Counted from the first letter of the stretch, positions 1 through 9,690 are shown. The stretch: 23,137 nucleotides of DNA from Deltaproteobacteria bacterium UBA3076 (GCA_002367355.1 DFBQ01000181.1:5832-28968), one strand, 5' to 3'. Program-made: numbers and translations. The notes: a model not told the origin generated them from the letters alone.

Positions 1-11
1 TGCAGCACCCT

Positions 12-169
12 GTAAACGCTTACAGTGCGATGGATTGCGGTAAAAACGGGCGTTGTAATCCCGTGAACGGTTACGAAACAGGATTTGTCCACTCTCATGC
101 CTTCTCCATCGACTTATTACTTTACTGATCCTTATTTTTTCGGTGAACCCTGAACCCCTGAACGGTTAC
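12..169. repeat. Three copies of a 12-bp imperfect palindrome, GTRAACGNTTAC type
   Basis: GTAAACGCTTAC (12-23), GTGAACGGTTAC (63-74) and CTGAACGGTTAC (158-169) are near-identical imperfect palindromes within 160 bp. The first is part of a longer dyad CTGTAAACGCTTACAG (10-25). The third lies inside the last codons of the metallophosphatase gene, where GGTTCA-type direct repeats also occur, so the C-terminus of that protein is partly made of repeat. They could be a dispersed intergenic repeat family or protein binding sites. The rest of 1-131 shows no gene. Confidence 0.5.
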
Positions 170-1103
170 CAAGATATTTCTGTTTTAACTTTTTTATTTT
201 ACATGTTGCGGCTTCATCCACAGGAAGCCTTGCCTTTAGCTGATGCAGCTCATTATTCAGCCCCTGTATGCCTCCCTCGGAATTGAGTTTCACCACAACT
301 TTTCCTACTGATTTTCCTTTTGGATGGCCCCTCAAAAGATAGGTCCTTCCTATTTTTAATGGCTGATAACGCTGTCCGCCGGGACCGCTTCCGACAATAA
401 CATCTATACCGTCGACAGTGCTTGCCAACTTCCTGTCCTCAAACTCACCAAGGTTGGACAACAACACTATTACATCGACCCTGTTTTTAAGCTCAGGGAC
501 CAGGGACTTAAGCCTGGCTGAAGGATCAAGCACCTCCACACCGTCTGCCCTGGTCCGCCGGCTCAACCCAGGAGACGTGACGGCAAGGACGCCTACTTTT
601 GTACCATTAACATCAAATATCCCATAGGGCTCAAATACAGCCTTACCTTTGTAACGCAGGTTTGAAGACAAAGGCCTTAAACCCCTTTTCCTGGTCTCTT
701 CCAGCAGAAACATGGTTGAGCCTGCAAGATCTCTCTTGCCCACACAAAGGGCCGTGTAACCCATATCACGGTAAAAATCCAAAAGAAGCCCTGCATTGGC
801 AATTGCCGCTTCTGAAGGTGCTGCTTCATTTCTGAAGAGAAAATTACCGGCATCTAAAAAAAGGAAGTTGCCATGGTTCTGAACATTATCACGGACCCAC
901 CGGACCCGCCGGGCGATTCCTCCTATCTCCTTACCCCCTCAACCAAAACACGGATCAAGATAACCCAGGGTATTCCCAGTATAAAACAGAGTGAATTCCT
1001 CTGTCCGTTCCTGAGAATCCGCCGAGGCCGGTCCGGCTGTAAAAAAAGATACAAGAAATGCAAATATAACAAAAAACATTATATTTTTTATACTGTTCAT
1101 CAT
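132..1103 (-). CDS. Secreted metallophosphatase (5'-nucleotidase-like) with in-frame TGA at codon 55
   Basis: Reading from ATG at 1103 (preceded by AGGAG, 5 nt spacing) gives 323 residues with one in-frame TGA at 939-941. An export signal is visible (hydrophobic residues 8-22, cleavage likely after ASA at 26-28). Then follow FYTGNTLGYLDPC (an early metallophosphatase motif), the TGA, GGKEIGGIARR, a DAGNF motif, VGKRD in the place of the usual VGNHE, and LLSNLGEFED in the place of LLSHLG. Several usual metal ligands are therefore altered, so catalysis is uncertain. The TGA falls where relatives of this family, as I recall them, carry a PCGC-like cysteine motif, so selenocysteine is possible; a nonsense mutation is the alternative. 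Coding style is unbroken on both sides. A reading that ignores this begins only at a TTG near 782. It follows the HD gene by 9 nt, so they are probably co-transcribed. Confidence 0.65.
900..912 (-). promoter_or_regulatory. Candidate bacterial SECIS-like hairpin after the in-frame TGA
   Basis: On the coding strand CCGG (912-909), a 5-nt loop CGGGU, then CCGG (903-900) form a four-GC-pair hairpin whose loop begins about 30 nt after the TGA at 939-941. Bacterial SECIS elements sit about 16-37 nt downstream of the UGA with a G early in a small apical loop, which this satisfies. The stem is short and outer pairing is poor, so it may be chance in a GC-rich stretch. Confidence 0.25.
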
Positions 1104-1112
1104 AATGTCTCC

Positions 1113-1697
1113 TTATCTGGCATTTTTCCCAAGCAACTGCCTCATCCACCAACTCGCCCAGTGTTCTTTTAAAATGGCATCGGCAAGGGCCTTGGCCCCT
1201 TCTGATTTTAACCTGTCCTTGACATAGGGTATCCAAAGCGCTGCATCACTGCTTCCAGTATCCAAATGTTCTTTAAGAGAAAGCAACATATCGAGCTGAT
1301 CCGCGTCATGGGCCAATACTGACTCTGTTGTCTTACAGTCCCTGAGCTCTGACAGCAGATCCACTATCTCTTCACCGCCTGGAAGTCCTTGCGTCATTTC
1401 TGTTATTGCTGATTTTTCATCTATAGTCACATACCGCTTGTGTACTGCGTTGGCATCCCCGGTCCTGGCTTCGGGGAGATCATGCACCAGGCACAGCTTC
1501 AAGAGTCTTTCCATATCCACTCCAGGGACATCTCTTGCCAGCATCATGGCACTCAGGATCACACCAAACGTATGGGCAGCCACTGATTCCCTGCCCTTAC
1601 CCAAAAACGGATAGCCTGTTCTCCAGGTATGCTTGAGCATTGACCCTTCAAAAAGAAAACGGGCTATCCTCTCCCAATTTGTTTCTTTATCATCCAT
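1113..1697 (-). CDS. HD-domain phosphohydrolase, HDDC2/YfbR-like 5'-deoxynucleotidase family
   Basis: A 194-residue HD-superfamily protein. It has the metal-binding set H42 (in ESVAAHTFG), H72-D73 (in LVHDLPEA) and a late Asp in LAHDADQLDMLL (D131/D133). Length and motif spacing fit the HDDC2/YfbR group, which dephosphorylates deoxynucleoside 5'-monophosphates; the substrate here is inferred. I chose ATG at 1697 because GGAG stands 5 nt before it. A GTG at 1703 that overlaps the holA stop as GTGA is the alternative. Either way it is translationally close to holA, suggesting one operon, and it is followed 9 nt later by the metallophosphatase gene. Confidence 0.8.
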   Translation of the reverse strand: MDDKETNWERIARFLFEGSMLKHTWRTGYPFLGKGRESVAAHTFGVILSAMMLARDVPGVDMERLLKLCLVHDLPEARTGDANAVHKRYVTIDEKSAITEMTQGLPGGEEIVDLLSELRDCKTTESVLAHDADQLDMLLSLKEHLDTGSSDAALWIPYVKDRLKSEGAKALADAILKEHWASWWMRQLLGKNAR

Positions 1698-1699
1698 TG

Positions 1700-3070
1700 T
1701 CACTCCATTGAAATCAAACGAAAAATAAGCGTCTCCAGCAGCACTCTATGGGAAACCTGACCTCCTTTGAACTCAAGATCCATTTCGGCCATAGAAGCCA
1801 GAAAATCCAGCATCCGGTCCGGATCAAAACCATATGCCTGCAGGCTCAATTTGTAAAGTGCATATGGATGAGCACCTTTCAACACAGCAGGCAGAGCATC
1901 TCCCAGGTTCTCCTTTATCTCGGGTAGTATCTGGTCTTTGAAGATATTGTACTGCAAGTTCTTAATTGCCTGAATGCCTGGTCCATATTCAAAAACCGCC
2001 CTTAAGATTATCATCTTCCGCAGAAAATTTGCAATGGTCGTAAGTATTGCCAGAGGATGGATTCCTTGACCCAGCAAATAACTCAGGCTGTTGAGGCATT
2101 TGCCCAGGTCCTTTTCGCCGATGGCGCCAGTAAGCTTGTATAACTCCTCATCCTTGTGTCTTACAACCAGCTCGCAGACGTCCCCATCCTTTATCCTGAC
2201 ACTATCTCCCGCCTGAGAAATAAGCTTCTGGACCTCTGTCTTCAGACCCACAAGGTCTTCATGACCAACCCGTTCAATAATGGTCTCAATGGCCTTATGC
2301 TCTATTTCTTTGCCCTTTTCTCTGATCAAACTCCTGATAAAGCTCCTTGCAAAATCCGCCCCGCCTTTCTTATCCTTCTTTTCTTTATCAAGGTCCACCA
2401 CGGGCCCATACTTTTTAAGCTCCTTGTATAAGGAGCACCTTCTATCCACTACCTCGGATTCAATAATTATAATTGCGCGGGACGGGTCGGCCCTCTGAGC
2501 AAGCCAAGAAAGAATACGATCTCCCGAGCCTGTATGTATGGGCTCTATACATTCCAGGTCTTCACCATGGTCTTTAAGGAATTCTGATAAATTCTCAATG
2601 CGTAAATCCTTAGGCCAATCCAAAACCTCTTTCATCTGCACTGAAGAAAGCCCTATGATCTCCTTTGGATCTATCTTTAAATCAGAAAAAATTCGTGAAA
2701 TGAGTTCCTTTGCCCGATCATCATCACCTGCTTCAATGGCCGCCAGGGTCTTCTTCCATCTGGTCTTTGTAGTATCTGCAGATACCAGCAGAGGCAGGTC
2801 CTGTACTAAAACCACCTTGCGCCCAGGGAAAAAACCTCTGGTCTCCAGAAGCTCAAGCAACCTGCCCTCTGAAAAAAAATCAGGAGATAAAACCTCAAAG
2901 TTGAAATCTTTCGCTTCTTCAGGCACCAGGCAAGCTATTAATTTATTTATCTGAGGATGGATAATGGGCCTGTCACCTATAAACAGATAGACAGGATAGA
3001 CCTCCCCTGCCTCTGCCTTCTTAATGATCTCTTTGACCTGGCCGAGATATTTTTTCGATGTAAGATTCAT
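1700..3070 (-). CDS. holA: DNA polymerase III delta subunit (clamp-loader delta)
   Basis: The N-terminus carries the HolA pattern VYPVYLFIGDRPIIHPQINK followed by LLETRGFFPGRKVVLVQDL, and the C-terminal part has the helical collar domain seen in delta subunits (SYLLGQGIHPLAILTTIANF). Delta is the wrench subunit of the clamp loader that opens the beta clamp during replication. At 456 residues it is about 110 longer than the usual roughly 340. The extra sequence lies mainly at residues 100-190, a charged, helical-looking insert between the first beta-alpha unit and the rest of the AAA-like fold. No strong ribosome site precedes ATG 3070. It lies 75 nt after the NERD helicase gene on the same strand and marks the edge of what looks like core genome. 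Confidence 0.85.
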   Translation of the reverse strand: MNLTSKKYLGQVKEIIKKAEAGEVYPVYLFIGDRPIIHPQINKLIACLVPEEAKDFNFEVLSPDFFSEGRLLELLETRGFFPGRKVVLVQDLPLLVSADTTKTRWKKTLAAIEAGDDDRAKELISRIFSDLKIDPKEIIGLSSVQMKEVLDWPKDLRIENLSEFLKDHGEDLECIEPIHTGSGDRILSWLAQRADPSRAIIIIESEVVDRRCSLYKELKKYGPVVDLDKEKKDKKGGADFARSFIRSLIREKGKEIEHKAIETIIERVGHEDLVGLKTEVQKLISQAGDSVRIKDGDVCELVVRHKDEELYKLTGAIGEKDLGKCLNSLSYLLGQGIHPLAILTTIANFLRKMIILRAVFEYGPGIQAIKNLQYNIFKDQILPEIKENLGDALPAVLKGAHPYALYKLSLQAYGFDPDRMLDFLASMAEMDLEFKGGQVSHRVLLETLIFRLISME

Positions 3071-3145
3071 GTTTAAAGTGCCTAAAGTTACTTGTATAAA
3101 ATGGCCGCGTTGTCCCGAGATTCACACAGTTTTTATATGACACCT

Positions 3146-4804
3146 TTATTTGGTAACAATTATCAAATGAGAATTGGCCCTTGATGTTGCAACATAAAAT
3201 AATTCGTCTTTCCTGTGTCCCCAAACGGCATCTGTTTCTGTGAGAATAACAACAGGACTTTCCAGGCCTTTAAATGAATGAATTGTTGAGCAAAAAATAT
3301 TGTTCCCTATTTCTTGCTCAGTTCGTTGCCATGTGATAGGACAATTGGACAGATAATCTCCCGCATTCCATATCGATTTGCTTTCCTTGCGAGGGGTAAG
3401 AATCGTTATATCGGATGGATCGACCTTCTCATTTCTTAAAAGATTGGCAACTACTAATGCCACACTGTCTTGCTCGGTACTCTGTGGCTTGATCTTAACA
3501 ATTTCAGGAGGTCGTCCCTCTGGGCCAATAGCCTTCGATTTAATCTTGCCTCTATAAAATTTCATTGTTTCTTTATGAATTTGTTTGGTATTTCGGCAGT
3601 TTTCATTGAGAGAAAAGGGCGGATCACTTATAGGAAAGGTGTTTCTCCTTTCGTATAACTTTTGATTATCATCAAAAAAAATATAAAATATACCTTCATC
3701 AGGGTCTTTTAACACCTCCTGCAAAGGTAGCCACCAATTCGCCTCGAAATCTTGGCCTTCATCAACGATCAAGGCATCATATCGTTCGTCGATCAAACTC
3801 AAGGCATCTAATAGACTATCCGGCAGCTCATTTTTGAAAAATAAGCGTTGGTCTATCTGTGGGTCTGGGATAGGAATTTCTATACTAGCCCTTCTGCAAA
3901 AATCCATGCATAGACCATGGAAATGAAATACATCTATTTGATTTGAATGCGGAATTATCTGCCCAAGAAACTGTGCAAGAACAACATTGTAACATACGAT
4001 TACAACCCGTTTTTTTTTATTAGTTTCAACAAGACGACGTGCCTTTTCAATTGCCAAAAGCGTCTTGCCTGAACCTGCTGATCCGCATATTTTAGCGCGA
4101 TTGAAACGCTCTATAAGTGTTAACACCTTATACTGTGAACGCGTTGCTTCTAATATACTCTCTTTGTCATCAGTAATTTTTCTCGATAAATTTATTGGTA
4201 TTTTCCAAGATGGAGCAAGGAATTTCCGTAAGGCTTTCATCCCTTCTTGGCCAGGGCCTTTTCTATGGCTCTGGCCGAGAGTATTCTTGAAAACTTGCGC
4301 AATTGCTTTCGGAACCCTTTCAAGGTCAGAAGAACCAAGGGTAATTCCCTTCAATTCTGGAGAGATACCTAAATCTCTGCCAATTAAATCAATATCAGGA
4401 AACCACACCGCATGGCCATGCGGGTAGGAAAACCTTCTAGTGGTGGGATAATTTTTAATATCACTCAAAAGATCATAGCAATATGTTTTACTTTGCTCGT
4501 ATGGATTCTTTATCTTGAATTTTGTGCCATCAAAGGAGGTAGAAGCCCACCCGCCGGTATCTCCATTAAATTCAATTCCCCCTCCTTTGACCTCTAACGC
4601 GACTATGCCTTTATCGGGATGCAAAATAAGAAAGTCGATTTCACCATCCAGAAGAGGGCCATTTTTATTAGGCCGCCGATATATTGGAACACTATGGAGA
4701 ACAATATAATCGTTTGAGAGAGTATCCTTTAATGCGTAGAAAACTTTCCTCTCTGCATTGCTTTTAGTATCACCCAAGGGATGATCTGGATACATTCTGG
4801 CCAT
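3146..4804 (-). CDS. NERD-nuclease / UvrD-like SF1 helicase
   Basis: 552 residues. Residues 15-130 are a NERD (PD-(D/E)xK-like) nuclease domain: GEIDFLIL with D57, then ALEVKGG with E71 and K73. From residue 220 an SF1 helicase core follows: Walker A GSAGSGKT (241-248), Walker B LIVDEGQDF (346-353), ENCRNTKQI, TIHSFKGLESPVVI, and a terminal FYVATSRANSHLIIV, as in UvrD/Rep proteins. It is short for UvrD and lacks the large 1B/2B insertions. It probably unwinds and cuts DNA. It is the last gene of the six-gene operon, starting 14 nt after the DUF1998 helicase stop. ATG at 4804 lacks a strong ribosome site, so coupling to the upstream gene is likely. Confidence 0.85.
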   Translation of the reverse strand: MARMYPDHPLGDTKSNAERKVFYALKDTLSNDYIVLHSVPIYRRPNKNGPLLDGEIDFLILHPDKGIVALEVKGGGIEFNGDTGGWASTSFDGTKFKIKNPYEQSKTYCYDLLSDIKNYPTTRRFSYPHGHAVWFPDIDLIGRDLGISPELKGITLGSSDLERVPKAIAQVFKNTLGQSHRKGPGQEGMKALRKFLAPSWKIPINLSRKITDDKESILEATRSQYKVLTLIERFNRAKICGSAGSGKTLLAIEKARRLVETNKKKRVVIVCYNVVLAQFLGQIIPHSNQIDVFHFHGLCMDFCRRASIEIPIPDPQIDQRLFFKNELPDSLLDALSLIDERYDALIVDEGQDFEANWWLPLQEVLKDPDEGIFYIFFDDNQKLYERRNTFPISDPPFSLNENCRNTKQIHKETMKFYRGKIKSKAIGPEGRPPEIVKIKPQSTEQDSVALVVANLLRNEKVDPSDITILTPRKESKSIWNAGDYLSNCPITWQRTEQEIGNNIFCSTIHSFKGLESPVVILTETDAVWGHRKDELFYVATSRANSHLIIVTK

Positions 4805-4818
4805 ATTTCATCCACTAT

Positions 4819-7800
4819 TTATGAAAGAATTTGTGTAAGCCAGTCCCTAACAGGACGTCGCCTTAACTGTTCCCAATAAAATTGATTTGAATAACTCCTT
4901 AAACATGCATAACAGCTCGAATCCAGATCAGTGCATTTGCAATCCCTTACCCTCCGAAGGGTTTCTCGCAAAACTTTGTCTAAGTCTTCGATTATTTTTG
5001 GTATATAACCAGCCCCTCCAGGGATGCGATCATAAATTACAAGTTCTCCGATAAAGCTTTCCTCTGTCCACCCATGGTAGGTGCCGCCTAAATCATTTAT
5101 TGATATTCCCAGGGCATCAGATGCACCGTTTAAAAATGCTGCCAGCAGTGACTGCCAAAAGACCTTATCCGTCACTTTTGGTGGAGATACGGCACAGTCC
5201 TGAAACCGTAACTGCAAAATATCTGTGACAATTTCATGCGCCATATCAAGTTTCAAAATTTTCCCGTTACATTTAGACCCCCATGGAGTTTCATGGCTGC
5301 CCCTCCCCGGCTTTGGAACACTTTTCCCGCATTTTCTACAAATCATAAAACCACTGAATTTACGATTACTATTTGCCCGAAATAGTTTGCCGTCCTTTTT
5401 TATTCCGTAGCTGATTCCTTTGACTTTATGATCATGAAAATCGGTAGCGCCCTCAAGAAGAAAAACTTCTGAGGTCCGAGGAGGTCTTCTCCTGAAAAGA
5501 CCAGGAAATTTAGGAGTATCATTGACTAAAGTAGTAAAACCATCCGGCTTCAAATACTTGCGTGCAGTAAATCGTCCTCGTAAACTGGTACCGCAAGATG
5601 AGCATTCAAACGGGGGCGTTTCGGTTTCATGACCGGTTTCAATTTTTCGACATTCAGGGCACCTGGCGTACCAGCGAATTTCCGGTTCTTTTGAGTTAAA
5701 CCAGACTCCTCCTGAAGTAAACACTTTTCCATCGGCAACCACTTCAGAACCTGGCGCATATTCAGATATGCCAATCTCACGGTCCCGCTCCAGCCTCATT
5801 CGTTCAATATATTCAGGATGACGTACCAATAGTTTGACATTGTCCTGGGGAAATGCATAGCCTGGAAGCCAGGAGCAACTGCTGAGAAAGTCAATGAGAC
5901 GCTGTTTGACAAACTGATCTTTTAATCTTTCAAGTGAGCTAAGGCTAATTGCTATAGCTGTTCTCTTACGCCCGGAAGCTTTTAAAAGCTCCACCTGCAA
6001 ATCGTTCATTTGTTCATCAAAACGATCTAACACATTCAATACCTGATATTTAAGGACTGATTCTTCAGCGTCACACAAACTGTCAATTGAAGAATTAATT
6101 GCATCCTCAGCGCTTAGTTGAGAATTCAACTCGTCAGGGATGACCATCTTTAATGTATTAATCAGCCTACGTTTATTCGCCTTCTCCCCGCACCAAGTAG
6201 CAAATTTAGATGCAAGGCAATCTCCATTTGTGGCATTAAGAAAAAAGTCATGTATCTCTATGTTTTCACTAAGCTCAATCGAGCTATCTCCAGAACGAGA
6301 GATGTCTCTAAGGAAATTGCCAAGCAATAAAGAATTACAGTGCCTTTGGGCCAGAGGAATATTGGCGATATTCAGAAAAGGGGCGGGCACTGCTCCTTGG
6401 ATAATATTATGTGGATGTTGATAATTATATTGATCGTGCGGAAGATTTCTACAAAAAGTGAGAGCTGCAGAGATTCCGTCTTTACGCCTACCTGCCCGTC
6501 CTGCTCTCTGGATATAAGAGCTGGCTGTTGGAGGAACATTTCGCAGCAGGACTGCCTTTAAATTTCCAACATCAATTCCCATCTCAAATGTTGTGGAACT
6601 GCTCAACACGTTAACTTTCCCATCGATAAAATCTTTTTGATATTTCTTACCAATGTCGCTAATAAGCTGTGCCGTATGTTCTCGTACCTCAAGGGGAAAT
6701 GGGGGAAGGAAATAGCGGTTCCGGTAATGATCCTTTTTGAATTTCTTTTGCAGCTCTTCGGGACTAATAGGTCGTGGTATTCCTAAACAGTCGATATTTA
6801 CACAGCACCCCAGCTCACCAAGTGAGGTAATCAGACCGCACGTGTCGCAAAAATACCAGTCAATATCTTTTTGGGTAACCTGAAGACAGTCTGGGTCCAA
6901 ACGAAATTCTCCTGCCCACTGTGTTTCACTCAAGATACCTTCTGTCAGACACTCCCAAATTTTCTCCAATATGCTTGAAAGAAACGCTTCATCCTTCAAT
7001 TTATCCTTCTTCAAAATTTTACACAGAATCGAGAGTTGCTTGCTGGTCCTAATCGCATTTTTTTTCGAACGGGACGGCGCTTTATAAGGATTCCATCTAT
7101 AACGAAGACGATTATCAACTTTACCTGAAAGTTGATAGTGAAAGGTGAATGCGTCCGGGCCAACATTCAGTCTGGAAACATCCTTAGCAGTGATATAATC
7201 AGGGAACTCAATAGCTTTACGAGTTAAAAAAACATCGATAAGGGCCAATATCGCCTGCTCGCCAAACGCTTCAGACTTCTCAAATAGCTCGGGTACTCTT
7301 TTAAAAAATTGCTCTCTTTCAGATTCATTGAAATCTATCCTTATGGTTGCTATGCCAACACCTTCAAGAGTTTTTTTCTGTTTCTTGGAGGAACAAAAAT
7401 TTTTATATAAAGCTAATTCCACCTCTTTTTTTATTGCACTTTTATGCTTAGATCGGAGTCGTTTTTTTAGAATAAGGTTAAAATATTCCTCTCCATTTTC
7501 CTTTTTTTTGATTACAGCAACAGGAAAATTAGTTATTCTTCGAACATATTCATCCGCAATTTCATCGTAAGAAGCTGGACGCCCCTCCCTGTCCTCAGCT
7601 TTCTCAATAGCCTCTTTAAGGGGTCCCAAATACGCTGATTCCGCTGTTGTTTGGGTCAGGTATGGGGCAAAAAAAGCCGCTCTTTGTCTGGAATCAGAAA
7701 ATACGAGAAGATTCCTTCCATTTGCCGGTAAATTATTCCTCTCAGGATTTTCTGTATCAATGGGCAAGTTACGCATTACCGTTTCAGCGAGAACTGCGGT

Positions 7801-9690
7801 GGGAGCATCCTCAAATGTAACAAAATCCCTCAAAACTGAATCGAAGCTCCCACTGCTTCCTCCACACCTCGGGCATTTTTTCAAGTTCCCATCCTTGATA
7901 TTCTTATCTAAAATTCTTAATTTCCGTACTACACTGTTTTCACAGCACTTTTCATCAAATGGATTTTCCCTATAGCTACCACAGGAAAAGCAGAGATAAG
8001 CAAATTGTTTTGAAGCATCTATTTTTTTATCTTCACCTTCACCTTCATCTTCCGTGAGCTGTTCTTCATCAAGATCATCCGTCCACGTCAAAATTTGGGA
8101 TTGTTGCTCATTGACAGCAGGGTCAGGCATTTTGTGCCACTTACCGTCTTGAATGAATATTTTATGTGCTGGCATCCCACAATGCACACATGTGCTGATC
8201 GGTAAAACTCTGTGCTCACAATCGGGGCATTTGTTACAGTCTTCAAGAATAAAATTAGACCATTTTTGTCCTTTTTTTGCCTTAGCATTTGGACAATCAG
8301 GATTCAAGCAAACAGTCGCTCCCGCCAGTCCTCTACAAAAAAAATGGAACCGCATTGGCAGCAGAGGTGCACTGTCATGGGTTTTTCTGGCATATGCCCC
8401 CATTGTTACAAGCCATGTGATAGCAGTCTGCACAGATTCAGTTTCATCAACACCTAAAATACTACAAATTTCTCCCACAGTAGCAGGGATATTCCGGCAA
8501 TGATCATGTATCTTCGCAAGCGGGGCATATTCTGACAACAAATTAAATAGGATCCTGCTTCTGGAAAAATTCTCAGGCTTCTCAACTTTAAAACCAGCCT
8601 CCTTCACTTTCTCCCAAAGACTATCTGGATTAAAAAGAACCTGGTTCCAACCATTGATTCCACCGGTTTTTTCTACAAGCTTTCCGAGTTCAATAAGAGA
8701 GAACGGCTTTTTCAGCTTCTCACTAAATGAATCAATAACTTCTCCTTGCAAAATATCTTTTTCTTGAAACTCAACTCCTGTCAGGTCCGTCGCAAACTTA
8801 GCTACTTTTTTTGTAATATTTTCTTCATTTCCCAGGGTGGCACTTGTTAATACGAACTGCAAATTGCTCTCTTTGCGATGAAGGTGTTGCTTGAGCCGCC
8901 GCATCAACATGGAAATCTCAATTCCCTGGGCGCCGGAATATGAATGGGCCTCATCTAATACAAGATATGTTAAATTTGGGTTAGCAAAAAGAGCTGAGTC
9001 ATTAGGTCTGAGAAGTAAATATTCCAACATGGCAAAATTAGTCAGCAAAATATGGGGGGGCGATTCTCTTATTTCATGTCGAGTCATTCGTTCGTTCACC
9101 AGCCTATCCGTGCCTAAATCTTCAGGCTCATCCCATGGTGTTTCACCTGTGTAACGTCCAAATGTAACCTCCGGCAAATTGCGCAATAAATTTCTTAATC
9201 TGAGAAGCTGGTCGTTTGCCAATGCATTCATGGGGTAAATTATTATTGCCCTCAGTCTTGGCGCAGGATCAGCCAATATTGAATCAAGAATTGGAAACAG
9301 GAAACATTCAGTTTTGCCACTGCCTGTTCCTGTTGCAACGACGAGATCTCGCCCTTGTTGTAGATGTTCCATGGACTTTATTTGATGGGAATATAATGGG
9401 CGATCCAGATCAAAATATTCGTCAGGTAAGTCCATGAGTTTTGGAGAAAGAGATACAGGACCTTGCCCACTCACCAATTCACGAATAGATAAAGAAGGTT
9501 TATAGCATGGCGTACAATGGAAAAAAGGACCCTGAATAACGCTATATTCTTTGTTTAACTTATCTAAAAAAACCTTTTGAAGTTTGTGTTCACTATCACT
9601 TATGATATTCGCAGTATAGAGATATCTAACATATGTATCTCTGATGTTTTGAGTGAATTTAACTGCATCTATTTCATTTGTTGTATGCAT
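4819..9690 (-). CDS. Giant DEAH-box SF2 helicase with zinc clusters and DUF1998-type C-terminus
   Basis: 1623 residues. RecA-like domain 1 has GTGSGKT (121-127, Walker A), MNALANDQ, DEAH (246-249) and TSAT (282-285). A winged-helix-like stretch and a Cys-rich insert follow, with CxxC-type pairs at C461/C466, C485/C488/C491, C501/C504, C567/C570, C582/C583 and C606/C609, plus an acidic run at 539-555. RecA-like domain 2 begins near LLVFSDSRQRAAFF (661-674), is interrupted by a long helical insert, and ends in TTFEMGIDVGNL and QRAGRAGRR (about 1063). The C-terminus has the DUF1998 hallmarks GGAGYIPK and CKCTDLDSSCYAC. This architecture is shared with MrfA-, DruE- and DrmB-related proteins, many in defence loci. 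GGAG stands 8 nt before ATG 9690. It is the likely DNA translocase of the operon. Confidence 0.9.
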   Translation of the reverse strand: MHTTNEIDAVKFTQNIRDTYVRYLYTANIISDSEHKLQKVFLDKLNKEYSVIQGPFFHCTPCYKPSLSIRELVSGQGPVSLSPKLMDLPDEYFDLDRPLYSHQIKSMEHLQQGRDLVVATGTGSGKTECFLFPILDSILADPAPRLRAIIIYPMNALANDQLLRLRNLLRNLPEVTFGRYTGETPWDEPEDLGTDRLVNERMTRHEIRESPPHILLTNFAMLEYLLLRPNDSALFANPNLTYLVLDEAHSYSGAQGIEISMLMRRLKQHLHRKESNLQFVLTSATLGNEENITKKVAKFATDLTGVEFQEKDILQGEVIDSFSEKLKKPFSLIELGKLVEKTGGINGWNQVLFNPDSLWEKVKEAGFKVEKPENFSRSRILFNLLSEYAPLAKIHDHCRNIPATVGEICSILGVDETESVQTAITWLVTMGAYARKTHDSAPLLPMRFHFFCRGLAGATVCLNPDCPNAKAKKGQKWSNFILEDCNKCPDCEHRVLPISTCVHCGMPAHKIFIQDGKWHKMPDPAVNEQQSQILTWTDDLDEEQLTEDEGEGEDKKIDASKQFAYLCFSCGSYRENPFDEKCCENSVVRKLRILDKNIKDGNLKKCPRCGGSSGSFDSVLRDFVTFEDAPTAVLAETVMRNLPIDTENPERNNLPANGRNLLVFSDSRQRAAFFAPYLTQTTAESAYLGPLKEAIEKAEDREGRPASYDEIADEYVRRITNFPVAVIKKKENGEEYFNLILKKRLRSKHKSAIKKEVELALYKNFCSSKKQKKTLEGVGIATIRIDFNESEREQFFKRVPELFEKSEAFGEQAILALIDVFLTRKAIEFPDYITAKDVSRLNVGPDAFTFHYQLSGKVDNRLRYRWNPYKAPSRSKKNAIRTSKQLSILCKILKKDKLKDEAFLSSILEKIWECLTEGILSETQWAGEFRLDPDCLQVTQKDIDWYFCDTCGLITSLGELGCCVNIDCLGIPRPISPEELQKKFKKDHYRNRYFLPPFPLEVREHTAQLISDIGKKYQKDFIDGKVNVLSSSTTFEMGIDVGNLKAVLLRNVPPTASSYIQRAGRAGRRKDGISAALTFCRNLPHDQYNYQHPHNIIQGAVPAPFLNIANIPLAQRHCNSLLLGNFLRDISRSGDSSIELSENIEIHDFFLNATNGDCLASKFATWCGEKANKRRLINTLKMVIPDELNSQLSAEDAINSSIDSLCDAEESVLKYQVLNVLDRFDEQMNDLQVELLKASGRKRTAIAISLSSLERLKDQFVKQRLIDFLSSCSWLPGYAFPQDNVKLLVRHPEYIERMRLERDREIGISEYAPGSEVVADGKVFTSGGVWFNSKEPEIRWYARCPECRKIETGHETETPPFECSSCGTSLRGRFTARKYLKPDGFTTLVNDTPKFPGLFRRRPPRTSEVFLLEGATDFHDHKVKGISYGIKKDGKLFRANSNRKFSGFMICRKCGKSVPKPGRGSHETPWGSKCNGKILKLDMAHEIVTDILQLRFQDCAVSPPKVTDKVFWQSLLAAFLNGASDALGISINDLGGTYHGWTEESFIGELVIYDRIPGGAGYIPKIIEDLDKVLRETLRRVRDCKCTDLDSSCYACLRSYSNQFYWEQLRRRPVRDWLTQILS

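Noticed and set aside
955..1236. 93-aa minus-strand open frame overlapping the metallophosphatase and HD genes
   Set aside because: It runs in another frame across the HD gene end and the signal-peptide region; both true genes are better supported.
8153..8503. Plus-strand open frames inside the giant helicase gene
   Set aside because: They are antisense shadows of a strongly supported coding region with clear helicase motifs.
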